From contig CAWHHO010000005.1 in NCBI GenBank assembly GCA_963829135.1, positions 372,001 to 436,000 on the forward strand: a stretch of 64,000 bases of DNA, read 5' to 3'. Positions within the stretch are counted from its first letter, which is position 1; each line of letters begins with the position of its first letter. Below are positions 53,468 to 63,350 of this stretch, one piece after another. The notes beneath the pieces are model-generated. The model made no database searches and was not told the origin of the DNA. It worked only from the letters and a program-made list of their open reading frames with translations. The DNA comes from Kumtagia sp963829135. Its GTDB lineage: Bacteria; Pseudomonadota; Alphaproteobacteria; Rhizobiales; Rhizobiaceae. Both the position numbers and the translations under genes were made by a program.

Positions 53468-54907
53468 TCAGCTCTTGCGTACAACTTTATAGGCGTTCAT
53501 CGCCCGTATCCGGGCTTCCCGATGATCAACTATTGGACTGGGGTAATCTTTGCCGATCGCGATGCCAATCTCGGCCAGGACAGCCTCCGGCGCGTCCCAA
53601 GGCCGGTGGATGTAGCGGTTCGGCATCTTGTCGAGTTCGGGGATGTAGCGGCGGACATACCGACCCTCCGGGTCAAACTTCTCGCCCTGCAGAACAGGGT
53701 TGAAGATCCGGAAATATGGAGCTGCATCCGCACCTGACCCGGCGACCCATTGCCAATTCATGGCGTTGTTTCCGGCGTCGGCGTCAACCAGCGTATCCCA
53801 GAACCAAGCCTCGCCTTCCTTCCAATCGATAAGCAGGTCTTTGATCAGGAACGACGCAACGATCATGCGAACACGATTGTGCATCCAGCCAGTTTGCCAG
53901 AGCTGCCGCATTCCGGCATCAACGATTGGAAAGCCGGTCAGGCCGCGCTTCCAGGCGCTCAGCGACGCAGGTGCCGCGTCCCATGAGATCCGGTCAAATT
54001 CTGGCCGGAAGCTCTGCCGATGAAGCAGAGGGAAGTGGAACAACAGGTGATAGCTGAACTCCCGCCAGTGAAGTTCTTTGCGAAAAGTTTCAACGCCAAC
54101 ACCCTGCCGTCGCTGTAAAGCTGCCATCAGTTGGTACGGTGTGATCTCGCCATGCGCCAGATGAGGAGAGAGACCCGATGTGCCCCCCTCCCCCGGCAGG
54201 TCGCGTCGACGCGCATATGTTTGGAGTCCGTGATCGAGGAAGGTCTCCAATCGGAGATGTGCGCCTTTCTCGCCGGGTTGCCAGCTTTCGCTCAGGCCGC
54301 CGGACCAGTCAGGCCTCTGGGGCAACAGCCCGAGCGTGGTGATCCCCTCGGTGCGAAGACTACCGCTCCATCCAATAAGAGACTGCGGCCGATCCACTGG
54401 ATCGCGCGGTTCGTGGTCAGCACTGAGTCTCTTATGGAATGGCGTAAAAACTTTGTAGAACTCACCCGATTGTGTGGCCACCTCAGAGGGATCATGCAGC
54501 AGAAATCCGTCGAAGCTTTCTGCTTTCAACCCCTCATCGATCAACGCAATCTTCAAGGCCTTATCGACAGCTATGTCGCCCGGCGCGTATCGGCGGTTCC
54601 AGAACACAGTGTCGGCGCCTGTGCTTTTGATTGCTTCGCTAAGGATCTTCTCGGTCGGACCGACACGCACGTGCAGCCGGGCACCGAGATCGGCGATGGC
54701 GGAGTCAAGTGCAAGCAGCGAATGATGAAGCCACCATCTATTGGCAGCTCCCGCCGCCCGGCCATCCTTCGCGTCTTCATCGAGGATAAACAGCGGGACA
54801 ACCGGTTTTCCGCTGCCAGCCGCCGCAACCAGAGCCTTGTTGTCCGCAACACGCATGTCATTCCGGAAGAGGACGATGACGGGGCTGGCCATATTGTCAG
54901 AGCTCAC
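53468..54907 (-). CDS. phrB: CPD photolyase (class I)
   Basis: A 479-residue deoxyribodipyrimidine photolyase, which uses FAD and blue light to split cyclobutane pyrimidine dimers. N-terminal antenna domain VIVLFRNDMRVADNKAL; FAD domain with GLSPHLAHGEITP, ELHWREFSYHLL, GFPIVDAGMRQLWQTGWMHNR, and the CPD-photolyase region DADAGNNAMNWQWVAGSGAD followed by YFRIFNPVLQGEKFDPEG. All key residues, including the Trp relay candidates, are present. Stand-alone gene, ending convergently to the frameshifted DUF2383 gene. Confidence 0.95.
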   Translation of the reverse strand: MSSDNMASPVIVLFRNDMRVADNKALVAAAGSGKPVVPLFILDEDAKDGRAAGAANRWWLHHSLLALDSAIADLGARLHVRVGPTEKILSEAIKSTGADTVFWNRRYAPGDIAVDKALKIALIDEGLKAESFDGFLLHDPSEVATQSGEFYKVFTPFHKRLSADHEPRDPVDRPQSLIGWSGSLRTEGITTLGLLPQRPDWSGGLSESWQPGEKGAHLRLETFLDHGLQTYARRRDLPGEGGTSGLSPHLAHGEITPYQLMAALQRRQGVGVETFRKELHWREFSYHLLFHFPLLHRQSFRPEFDRISWDAAPASLSAWKRGLTGFPIVDAGMRQLWQTGWMHNRVRMIVASFLIKDLLIDWKEGEAWFWDTLVDADAGNNAMNWQWVAGSGADAAPYFRIFNPVLQGEKFDPEGRYVRRYIPELDKMPNRYIHRPWDAPEAVLAEIGIAIGKDYPSPIVDHREARIRAMNAYKVVRKS

Positions 54908-54993
54908 TTTGCGATTGGGACGCCAGCGTGCGCTGGCATGCGCTTTTCCTGAGCATCAACAAGCACTGAAGCATGAAAAAGCCAATCGGTAAG

Positions 54994-55440
54994 TCATACC
55001 CCCTTTCTGCCGATCGATGCCTCGGCAGCATCGCGAAATGGACTTTTCAGTTGCGGAAGACCGTCGTTCAAGACTTCCCATTCGATCTTGAAGTCAGTCT
55101 GCGTATGAACGACCTTTCCCCACGGTGCTTCTGCGGTCATTGGCCAATCGTCGGGATGGTCCAGCGAGCCTAGCATAATCCATTCGGCAGGATCTTCGTC
55201 ATAGGCGAAGACAATCGGCGATCCACATTGTGCGCAAAATCCGCGTCGTGCGACTGGACTTGATCGAAAATATGTGGGCGATCCTTGAGTGAATTCGACG
55301 CCGTCGTCAAAGCGCAGGCCGGCCATGCGCCCGACTCCGTAAGCTCTTTGACAAATCCGGCAGTGACAGAATGCACCCGCCGTCGGATCATTTACCGATC
55401 GGTACCGGACCGCTCCACAAAGACAGCCGCCTTCGATCAT
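54994..55440 (-). CDS. GFA-family (CENP-V fold) protein
   Basis: A 148-residue zinc protein of the glutathione-dependent formaldehyde-activating family. Zinc ligands are seen in GGCLCGAVRY, CHCRICQRAYG and FCAQCGSPIVFAY. Despite the name most members, probably including this one, have unknown function and lack a formaldehyde role. It is not near the methanol module in the window. Confidence 0.9.
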   Translation of the reverse strand: MIEGGCLCGAVRYRSVNDPTAGAFCHCRICQRAYGVGRMAGLRFDDGVEFTQGSPTYFRSSPVARRGFCAQCGSPIVFAYDEDPAEWIMLGSLDHPDDWPMTAEAPWGKVVHTQTDFKIEWEVLNDGLPQLKSPFRDAAEASIGRKGV

Positions 55441-55758
55441 ATATCCATTCCCTTCAATCCGGGGTTACCTTCTTTTCATTGGAGGTCGTCACAACCCCCC
55501 GACGCATGAGCCTGTCATGAAGCCCGATAGCCCTCTTTATTTGGCAAGCTGACAGGACCGAGCTGTTCATTTCGGGCTTTTCAGCCGAGGCGCATGCGAC
55601 TTCCGTCAAGGCTCGACGGGATTCTTAGTTGGCCGGGATCGTCGTCATTGTCGTGGGCTTGCCCTCGTAGTGCGGGGCGCCGTCCAGCGCAGTCAAACCA
55701 GAAAGATCATGCCGCGCCTCATAGGCTGCACCGCGACGCGTAGGCGGACACCCAAGCC
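55441..55758. other. Intergenic with a possible gene tail
   Basis: About 318 bp. On the minus strand a short open stretch ends at 55629 reading DLSGLTALDGAPHYEGKPTT and ending TTIPAN; it may be the remnant of a larger gene whose front is gone. No ribosome site or start was found. Confidence 0.35.
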
Positions 55759-57195
55759 TCAAAGTATGTTTTTGTGAATCCTGCCATCTTTCATGATGAC
55801 GGACAGATTCTTTCCAGGATCCTCCAACAACCGAATGTCATCAATGGGATTCCCGTTTAGGACGATCAGGTCCGCATATGCGCCTTTCTCGATGACACCC
55901 AGACTGCCGGGATACGGGTTGCGCAGATTGGAAAGGGAGAGAAGCTCTGCGTTGACGGAGGTAGCCATTCGCAGCACCTCGGCATTGGTGAACCAATTGG
56001 TGAGATGCGTAAGCATGATATTCTGCCGCGGGGCCAAAGCTGGGGAAAATAGAACATCGGAACCCCAGGCGGTCTTGATGCCAAGCTTTTTCACGAACTC
56101 GTACACTCTGGGAGTACCCGCAAACAAATGCTGAATTCGCTCAAGTGCTGGTCCGGTCTGAGAATCCGCATCTTCGATTGTTAGGAACGGTTGCATGCTA
56201 AGCCAGACGCCCTTGTCGGCTATCATGTTTGCCGTCTCTTCATCCATCAGATGCGCGTGCTCGATACATGTGACACCGGCACGCAGCGACCGCTGGACAG
56301 TGTTGGGCGCGTAGGCATGAACGGCAATATATGTATTCCAGTCCCGCGCTACCTCAACCGCCGAGCGGATCTCGTCCTCGCTGAAGGTAGACATATCCAA
56401 CGGACTGCGCGGGGATGAAACACCGCCGCCGCCGACAAGCTTGACTTGGGACGCACCTTGCAACAGCTGCTCCCTTATCCGCAGCTTGAGGTCTCCCGGG
56501 CTGTCGACGATTCCCGCGCTTCCCATCCGTTCGCTGAGGCTAAGATTTCCACCATCGCGCGGGATTTCATACGGCATGCGAAGATCACCGTGGCCGCCGG
56601 ACGTCGTGATCATGGCACCCGATGGAAAGATGCGTGGGCCGGGTATGATGCCCGCATCAATCGCCTGCTTGAACGAGAAGACCGGCCCTCCCATGTCGCG
56701 GACGGTCGTGAAACCACGCATCAGCGTGCGCTCCGCCTCAGCGGTTGACGATGTAAACACAAACCCGAGATCGCCGGTCATGAGAATGTTTAGCGGCACG
56801 GCGGCGTATAGCGTGTGCCAGTGTGCGTCGATTAGACCCGGCATGAGCACGCGGTCGTTGCAGTCGATAACGGTCGCGTCCGCCGGAGGTTGGGCGTTGC
56901 CTGTATCAGCCGATGTGATCCGGTTGCCTTCTACGAGGATTTGGACTCCCGACTTGAGCGTATCGGACCTTCCATCGAACAGCCGGATTTGCCTCAACAG
57001 TGTCTTCGATGGTGCGGACTGGGCACGCGCTCGGCTCGACACCGTGGCCGCCAAGGCGGACGCCGCCAAACCGGACAGGAAGCTCCTGCGGGAATATTCG
57101 TCCAATCGTCGGGAGACTTTTCTAAGAACCGGACTATGGCAGGCGCAGCCCGCATCATGGATCAGGTGTTGATACTTTCCGCCCAGTCGCAACAT
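55759..57195 (-). CDS. Tat-exported amidohydrolase
   Basis: A 478-residue metal-dependent amidohydrolase (imidazolonepropionase/Xaa-Pro-dipeptidase-like branch). A twin-arginine signal, SRRSFLSGLAASALAAT, lies near residues 34-50, so the enzyme is periplasmic. Metal residues: DAHWHTL (HxH), VKLVGGGG (Lys), AVHAYAP (His), CIEHAHLM (His) and WGSDVLFSP (Asp). ATG 57195 gives an unusually long n-region; TTG just before DEYSRRSFL is an alternative start. Relatives hydrolyse L-Xaa-L-Pro or Lys/Arg dipeptides; substrate here is inferred only. Divergent from the AbgT-type transporter. Confidence 0.85.
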   Translation of the reverse strand: MLRLGGKYQHLIHDAGCACHSPVLRKVSRRLDEYSRRSFLSGLAASALAATVSSRARAQSAPSKTLLRQIRLFDGRSDTLKSGVQILVEGNRITSADTGNAQPPADATVIDCNDRVLMPGLIDAHWHTLYAAVPLNILMTGDLGFVFTSSTAEAERTLMRGFTTVRDMGGPVFSFKQAIDAGIIPGPRIFPSGAMITTSGGHGDLRMPYEIPRDGGNLSLSERMGSAGIVDSPGDLKLRIREQLLQGASQVKLVGGGGVSSPRSPLDMSTFSEDEIRSAVEVARDWNTYIAVHAYAPNTVQRSLRAGVTCIEHAHLMDEETANMIADKGVWLSMQPFLTIEDADSQTGPALERIQHLFAGTPRVYEFVKKLGIKTAWGSDVLFSPALAPRQNIMLTHLTNWFTNAEVLRMATSVNAELLSLSNLRNPYPGSLGVIEKGAYADLIVLNGNPIDDIRLLEDPGKNLSVIMKDGRIHKNIL

Positions 57196-57199
57196 AGTT

Positions 57200-57211
57200 C
57201 ACTCATGAGTG
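57200..57211. promoter_or_regulatory. 12-bp palindrome upstream of the amidohydrolase
   Basis: CACTCATGAGTG is a perfect palindrome 5 nt before ATG 57195 in the divergent promoter gap; a candidate operator shared by both genes. Confidence 0.4.
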
Positions 57212-57422
57212 GTCACACGGGAAAAGCGAACCTAGCACCCTGCCCGCTCGTCCAGCAATTGCGGGCATCCATTTCGGGACAGGCTGCCAAGGCTTTGGAT
57301 TCTGGGCTCATGACTCGGTGCCGTACAAAGCTAAGCTCGAAGTGATTTTGATTTGAGCATTGCCCGGACCGATGTCGCTGAGACCAGCCGCATCAGCCGA
57401 TCCGATTGGAAGGAAGACAGAG

Positions 57423-58974
57423 ATGTCGACCGTGAATGCGGTGCCCAAAACCGCGATGCAAAGATTTCTCGATGGCGTCGAAAGAGTGGGGAACATGGTC
57501 CCCCATCCGGTCGTCATTTTCTTGATCCTTATAGCCATCGTCATCGTGCTATCCGCTCTGCTGAGCGCTTTTGGCGCTGCTGTGACCTTCGAGCGGATCA
57601 ACGCGGAGACTCACCAGGTTGAAACCGCGACCACCGAGATCCGCAGTCTAATGAACGTCGACGGCGTCCGTTTCTTGTACGCCTCTCTAATTCCCAACTT
57701 CATGAGCTTTACCGCGGTCGGACTGATGATCGCCGCCATGATCGGTGCCGGCGTAGCGGAGGAATCGGGTCTGGTCACCGCACTCATTCGCAAGCTTGTA
57801 ATCGTGTCACCGGCATGGGCGCTGACCTACATCCTTGCGTTTGTCGGCATCATCGCCAGTGTCGCCGCCGACGCGGGTTATCTGGTCCTGATTCCCTTGG
57901 CCGGCATCGCCTATCTCGCGGTTGGGCGTCATCCGCTTGCCGGCCTCGCTCTCGGTTTTGCCGCAGTGGCCGGTGCTTTCACCGTCAATATGCTCATCAA
58001 GCCGCTCGATGCCGTGCTTGTCGAATTCACCAATGACGCAGCCCATCTGGTAGACCCTAACAGATCCATAGGCTTAGCCTCGAACGTCTGGTTTTCCATA
58101 GCCTCCGTTCTGTTTCTCACAGGCATCATCGCGTTCATTTCCGACCGCATGATCGAGCCGCGGCTGGGGACGTATGAGCCCGAGAAGTCTGGGGAGGAAG
58201 CGATCCCCCACCAAGGCGCGGAACTCTCGGAAAAAGAGTCTCGCGGTTTGCGTTTTGCGCTCTTCGGCGTCATTGGGCTGGTCATCGTCTTCTGCCTGCT
58301 GGCCCTGCCCTCCGGAGCGCCGCTGCGCAATCCTGTGACCGACGAACTGATAGGCAACTCGCCGTTCATGAACGGCCTCATCGCGCTGATCATGCTGATT
58401 TTCCTGGTGACCGGCTGGGCATTTGGCATCGGGGCCGGCACTTTGCGCACCCTGACCGAAGTCATCGTGGCGATCGAAAAGTCGATCAAGAATCTCGGCG
58501 GAACGATCTTCCTGTTCTTCGTCCTCAGTCAGTTCGTCGCATATTTCACCTACACCAACATGGGCACGGTCATGGCTTTGAGCCTGTCCGGCGCGCTGCA
58601 AGCAGCAAATATCGGCGCGTTGCCTCTTTTGCTTGGATTTATCATTGTGGTCGCGATCATCGACCTGCTGTTGACGGGGGCGATCGCAAAATGGGCGATT
58701 TTTGCTCCCGTTTTCGTACCGTTGCTGATGCAAGCTCGGGGTCGAGCCGGAAGCCGTTTTAGCTGCCTATCGTGTCGGCGACTCGCCGATGAATGCGATT
58801 ACCCCCCTCAACGCCTATTTTGCCCTGGTTGTTGGGTTTGCCCAGAAATATGACAAATCTGCAGGTGTTGGAACGATCGTATCGTTGATGCTTCCCTACG
58901 TTCTTTGGATGTTCGTGCTGTGGACGCTGCTCTTTGCGGTTTGGCAGGCGCTGGGCCTGCCATGGGGCCTTTAA
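57423..58974 (+). pseudogene. AbgT-family transporter, one-base frameshift
   Basis: A transporter of the p-aminobenzoyl-glutamate (AbgT) family with about 12 membrane helices. Family motifs seen: FLDGVERVGNMVPHPVVIFL, ADAGYLVLIPLAGIAYLAVGRHP, GAFTVNMLIKPLDAVLVEFTN and FLFFVLSQFVAYFTYTNMG. After FVPLLMQ the frame breaks at 58731-58733; removing one A gives LGVEPEAVLAAYRVGDSPMNAITPLNAYF onward to a stop at 58974 (516 residues, normal length). ATG 57423 follows GGAAGG. Members import aminobenzoyl-glutamate or dipeptides, or export sulfonamides. Only the last two helices fall out of frame. Confidence 0.88.
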
Positions 58975-59022
58975 AGATCTGGTTCGCCTGACGCTAAGAC
59001 CGCTTAAACCTGGGTGAGGAAG

Positions 59023-60225
59023 ATGGCTAAAGTCTCAGTTCCACTCGATGTCGCCAGTGCCGAAGCGCATCTGATGCGGTTTCTCTCGGTTGAAGGCGTG
59101 ACTGGATATGAGGGCAACATAGCGGCAGCCGTGACCGATGCGCTGAAAGCCATCGGCGTTCCGGCATCGGCGATCCGCTTCGACGATGCCAACACACGAA
59201 TTCCGCTGCCGACGGAAACCGGCAACCTCATCGTGGATCTTCCCGGAACGCGCGACGGACGCAGGCTGCTGTTCTCAACTCATCTGGACACAGTGCCACT
59301 ATGCGCCGGCGCGAAGCCTCGAAAGGAGGGCGATCGCATCGTTTCCGACGGCACAACCGCGCTTGGCGGCGACGCCCGCACCGGGGTTGCCCTCCTGGTT
59401 GTGCTCGCCGAAACGCTGATCAAATACAAGCTGCCGCATCCCCCGATCACATTGCTTTTTACGGTAAGGGAGGAAAGCGGTCTGCACGGGTCTCGCGAAC
59501 TGAACCCCGTTGATCTCGGCGGTCCGGCGATGTGCATCAATGTCGACGGGCAGCTCGCTTCCGATCTGATCATAGGCGCGGTCGGACAGGAAAACTGGGA
59601 GGCCGAGATCAGGGGCCGTGCCTCCCACGCCGGAGTTGCGCCCGAGAAGGGAATATCGGCGACGCTGGTCGCGGCCATTGCTCTTGTGGAGGCACAGAAA
59701 GCGGGCTGGTTCGGGAAAGTCGTCAGGCCGGAAGGCCGGGGAACAAGCAATGTCGGGATTTTTGGCGGCAAGGACGGGAAACCTGCCGGCGATGCGACCA
59801 ATGTCGTTACCGATTACGCTTTCATCAAAGGCGAGGCGCGTAGCCCGGACGCAGCTTTTGCAAGGAAGATCGCGGAGGGTTACGGCGATGCCTTCGCCGT
59901 AGCAAAAGGTCAGGTCAAGGATCATGAGGGGGAGACGTCGACCGTAGCGTTCAGACACCAAACTGCCTATCCACCTTTTAAGCTCGCAGAGGACAGCCCG
60001 GTCGTGGAGCGTGCCGTCAAGGCGTTGGAGATATTGGGCATCGAGGCCAACCGTCTGTTCTCGAATGGCGGGCTCGACGCAAACTGGCTCGACAAGCATG
60101 GCATTCCCACCGTCACCATCGGTGCGGGCCAGGCGGAGATCCATACGGTCAAGGAGTATGTGAACCTTGGCGAATACGAGAAGGGCTGCCGTCTCGGCAT
60201 ACTCATGGCGACACTTCAAGAATAG
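59023..60225 (+). CDS. M20-family peptidase, PepT-like
   Basis: A 400-residue cytoplasmic zinc peptidase of the M20/M42 group resembling tripeptidase T. Zinc and catalytic segments are LFSTHLDTVPLCAGAKP (first His and Asp), TALGGDARTGVALLVV (bridging Asp), TVREESGLHGS (catalytic and metal Glu), INVDGQ (Asp) and the final GAGQAEIHTVKEYV (His). Starts are GTG 59014 or ATG 59023. It follows the AbgT-type transporter by 48 bp on the same strand, which fits uptake of peptides or amino-acyl compounds and their hydrolysis. Confidence 0.9.
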   Translation: MAKVSVPLDVASAEAHLMRFLSVEGVTGYEGNIAAAVTDALKAIGVPASAIRFDDANTRIPLPTETGNLIVDLPGTRDGRRLLFSTHLDTVPLCAGAKPRKEGDRIVSDGTTALGGDARTGVALLVVLAETLIKYKLPHPPITLLFTVREESGLHGSRELNPVDLGGPAMCINVDGQLASDLIIGAVGQENWEAEIRGRASHAGVAPEKGISATLVAAIALVEAQKAGWFGKVVRPEGRGTSNVGIFGGKDGKPAGDATNVVTDYAFIKGEARSPDAAFARKIAEGYGDAFAVAKGQVKDHEGETSTVAFRHQTAYPPFKLAEDSPVVERAVKALEILGIEANRLFSNGGLDANWLDKHGIPTVTIGAGQAEIHTVKEYVNLGEYEKGCRLGILMATLQE

Positions 60226-60313
60226 CGGTCGTGCGACCGCCTGGAGCCAGGCGGGTGCGGAGGCGGAGATTGAACTTCGGTTGCCCGAATAAGGGCGGTA
60301 AGGACCTAAGCGT

Positions 60314-62149
60314 TTGAGCCCGATAGCCTACACCGCCATCATCATTGCGATCGTCGTCGTCTTGTTCGTCTGGAACAAGCTGCCTGTTGTCATTGTCGCG
60401 ATGGCGACCGCGACGGCGTTGTGGGCAACCGGTGTGCTGACGATCGATCAAGCCCTTGGCGGTTTCGGTGACCCGGCAGTGCTCTTCATAGCTTCCCTCT
60501 TTATCGTCAGCGCGGGACTGGACGCGACCGGCGTCACCGCCTGGGCAGGACAGCTCCTGATCCGTGGCGCCGGGGAAGACAGCCGCACCCGCCTTCTGAT
60601 ACTGACGATGGGCATGGTTGCGCTCCTTACGGCGTTGATCAGCGTCAATGGTGCCGTCGCTGCGCTCCTTCCAGTGGTCGTCGTTATCGCCGTGCGCCTG
60701 AAGCGAAATTCGTCGCAACTGCTCATGCCACTCGTGTTTTCAGCGCATGCCGGCTCGAAGCTGGCTCTAACCGGCTCGCCAGTGAACGTTCTGGTCTCCA
60801 ACGCGGGCAGCGACGCCGGCGTGGGTAGCTTTGGCTTCTTCGAGTTCGCACTTGTCGGCGTTCCGCTGGTGGTCGGAACGATGGCGATCATCATTTTGTT
60901 TGGAAAGCGCCTGTTGCCCGAGCGCAATGGCGCGACCATGCCTGCCGACCTCAGCAGCCATGCGAAGACGCTGGTCGAACAGTACGGCCTTGCCAGCGGA
61001 GTCTTCCAATTGCGCGTGCGCGCAAATTCGCCGTTTGTGGGCTTACCGTCGTCTGTGATCGAGTTTACCAGCTATCCTGAACTGCAACTCGTCGCCGTCC
61101 AGGATGGAGAAACGGCCAGCCCGCTGCGCAGACCCGCTATCGCAGAGGGCGATCATCTGTTGTTGCGGGGTGATGCAGAGTCGGCGGGGGCATTCGCTTC
61201 TGACAAACACCTGGCGTTCCGCGAGTCGGCTACGCCCGGGCAGGGAGAGGAGACGCTGTTCAATCGCAGTTCGGGTCTCGCCGAAGTGGTTATCCCGCCG
61301 CGTTCCGGCCTGATCGGCCAAAGCGTTTTCCCGGGAATGGTCACGGAGAGCGGCGACCTGATCATCCTGGCAGTGCAGCGTGCCAGCGAGGAGGTTGTCG
61401 CCACCAATGCAAGGCAGGATGCAGGAGGCATCGTCTTGCGGGCCGGTGACACGATGCTTCTGCAGGGGACATGGAAGGCTCTCGACCATCGACTCAAGGA
61501 CCCTGATGTTCTGGTTGTCAATTCCCCCGACCTGGTGCGCCGCCAGGCGGTGCCTATGGGTCCCGGTGCGCGCCAGGCCGTCGCCATTCTTGTCGCAATG
61601 GTCGTACTCCTGGCCACGGGGCTCGTCCCACCTGCGATTGCTGGTTTGCTCGCCGCCGGCGCTATCGTCCTGTCGGGAATCTTGAGCGTCGAGCAGTCCT
61701 ACCGCGCAATTGACTGGACGACGGTTATCCTTGTCGCGGCGATGATGCCTTTGTCCACCGCCATGGTCGAGACAGGCGCAGCGAAGCTTATGGCAGAACA
61801 TCTGGTGTCGCTCGTTGGCGAAGCCGGCCCCGTTGCTCTACTCGCCGGTCTGTTCCTGCTGACTGCCATCATGGGGCAGCTCATCAGCAACACCGCGACC
61901 GCTCTTATCGTCATCCCTATTGGGGTGGCAGCTGCGGCAACCATGGGTATTTCCCCCCGCCCGGTGCTTATGAGCACGGCGGTCTCCGCAGCTGCGGCGT
62001 TCCTCACTCCGATTGCGACGCCAACCAATCTGATGGTCATGGGACCCGGCGGATACGCCTTTGGTGACTATTGGAAGCTCGGTCTGCCACTGCTGCTCTG
62101 GTTCTTTGTCGTGGCCGTGTTCATAGTACCTTTGATTTGGCGATTCTGA
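60314..62149 (+). CDS. SLC13-type permease with TrkA-C domains
   Basis: A 611-residue membrane protein of the DASS/SLC13 (CitM-like) type. Two membrane halves (residues 1-200 and 400-611) flank a soluble insert of about 200 residues with two TrkA-C (RCK-C) domains: FQLRVRANSPFVGLPSSVIE and VVIPPRSGLIGQSVFPGMV. Transport-site signatures are GSKLALTGSPVNVLVSNAG and IMGQLISNTATALIVIPIG. The start is TTG 60314 after AAGGA. TrkA-C inserts bind small ligands and may gate transport. Substrate unknown. Probably in the same transcription unit as the peptidase. Confidence 0.9.
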   Translation: MSPIAYTAIIIAIVVVLFVWNKLPVVIVAMATATALWATGVLTIDQALGGFGDPAVLFIASLFIVSAGLDATGVTAWAGQLLIRGAGEDSRTRLLILTMGMVALLTALISVNGAVAALLPVVVVIAVRLKRNSSQLLMPLVFSAHAGSKLALTGSPVNVLVSNAGSDAGVGSFGFFEFALVGVPLVVGTMAIIILFGKRLLPERNGATMPADLSSHAKTLVEQYGLASGVFQLRVRANSPFVGLPSSVIEFTSYPELQLVAVQDGETASPLRRPAIAEGDHLLLRGDAESAGAFASDKHLAFRESATPGQGEETLFNRSSGLAEVVIPPRSGLIGQSVFPGMVTESGDLIILAVQRASEEVVATNARQDAGGIVLRAGDTMLLQGTWKALDHRLKDPDVLVVNSPDLVRRQAVPMGPGARQAVAILVAMVVLLATGLVPPAIAGLLAAGAIVLSGILSVEQSYRAIDWTTVILVAAMMPLSTAMVETGAAKLMAEHLVSLVGEAGPVALLAGLFLLTAIMGQLISNTATALIVIPIGVAAAATMGISPRPVLMSTAVSAAAAFLTPIATPTNLMVMGPGGYAFGDYWKLGLPLLLWFFVVAVFIVPLIWRF

Positions 62150-62284
62150 GCTACCTGTAGTGACGTTGAAGGTAGAACCCGGGCAACGCATTCGGCTTTG
62201 CGAAAATGCGATCTAACGGTCAGAGGTAACGATGTCCGGTAACAGCTGCTGGGTGACTGTCGCCTTGCATCGGCAATACCATCA

Positions 62285-63334
62285 ATGAATGCCCGCGCAG
62301 TTCCGGTCTTGCTGGGCATCATTAGCGCAATTCTGCTATTGGCCACGCTCAATTTCGCAGACACAATATTTGCCCCTGTTGCCTGTGCGCTATTCATCAT
62401 CGCGGTCGTCTGGCCGCTTCAAAAGCGGCTTCAGACATATCTGCCGCAACTCCTGGCGTTAGCCATTGTAGTAGCGCTGATCGCGTTGGTCTTCACCGTC
62501 TTCGCATCCGTGGTGGCCTGGGGATTTGGTCGGATCGGCAGGTCCCTGATTGCCGAGACGCCCAGGCTTCAAGGGCTTTACGACCAGGCTATCGATTGGT
62601 TGGAGACACACGGGATCGCGGTTGCCGGCCTGTGGGCCGAGCACTTCAATATGCGTTGGGTCGTAGGCGCGGTTCAGGGTCTATCGGCCCGGCTTAATAC
62701 GATGATCTCGTTCTGGATCGTGGTGCTGATCTATGTGCTGCTTGGCCTGCTCGAAGTTGGTCCGTTGGCGCGCAGGATTCCCTCTATCGTCAGCAATGAG
62801 ACCGCCCGCGTTCTGATTGCAGGCAGTATCCGCACCGCCGCAAAGCTGCGCCGCTACATGTTGATCCGGGCGATTATGAGCGTTGCCACAGGCGGTACGA
62901 TCTATCTGCTTGCGTTGGGACTTGATCTGCGGCTCGCGGCCGAGTGGGGCGTCATTGCCTTCATCCTGAATTTCATTCCGTTCGTTGGCCCGTTCATCGC
63001 AACGCTGCTGCCAACCGTCTATGCGTTGGCGCAGTTCGAATCCCTGTATTCCGCTCTGTTCGTCTTTGCGTCCCTCAATCTCATCCAGTTCGCCCTAGGC
63101 AGTTACCTGGAGCCCCGCGTGGCAGGTAAAGCGCTGGCGATGTCACCCTTTCTCGTGCTGTTTTCTGTGTTCCTGTGGATGTTCCTCTGGGGTCTGTTCG
63201 GCGCGTTCATCGGAGTTCCGATCGCGATCGCCTTGCTCACCTTCTGTGCCCAGTCTCCCTCCACGAGATGGATTGCCCAACTATTGGGTGCCCCAGATGA
63301 TGAAGTTGAAAGTCTCAAGCAAGTCGACGCGTGA
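62285..63334 (+). CDS. AI-2E family (PerM) transporter
   Basis: A 349-residue membrane protein of the AI-2E exporter/PerM family with seven to eight helices. Family-typical segments are ALFIIAVVWPLQKRLQ, the amphipathic mid-region and FILNFIPFVGPFIATLLPTVYAL, with NLIQFALGSYLEPRVAGKAL and LFGAFIGVPIAIALL near the end. Members are linked to autoinducer or sodium export; the substrate here is not known. No ribosome site is strong at ATG 62285. Confidence 0.88.
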   Translation: MNARAVPVLLGIISAILLLATLNFADTIFAPVACALFIIAVVWPLQKRLQTYLPQLLALAIVVALIALVFTVFASVVAWGFGRIGRSLIAETPRLQGLYDQAIDWLETHGIAVAGLWAEHFNMRWVVGAVQGLSARLNTMISFWIVVLIYVLLGLLEVGPLARRIPSIVSNETARVLIAGSIRTAAKLRRYMLIRAIMSVATGGTIYLLALGLDLRLAAEWGVIAFILNFIPFVGPFIATLLPTVYALAQFESLYSALFVFASLNLIQFALGSYLEPRVAGKALAMSPFLVLFSVFLWMFLWGLFGAFIGVPIAIALLTFCAQSPSTRWIAQLLGAPDDEVESLKQVDA

Positions 63335-63350
63335 GAATAAGCCTGTAAGG

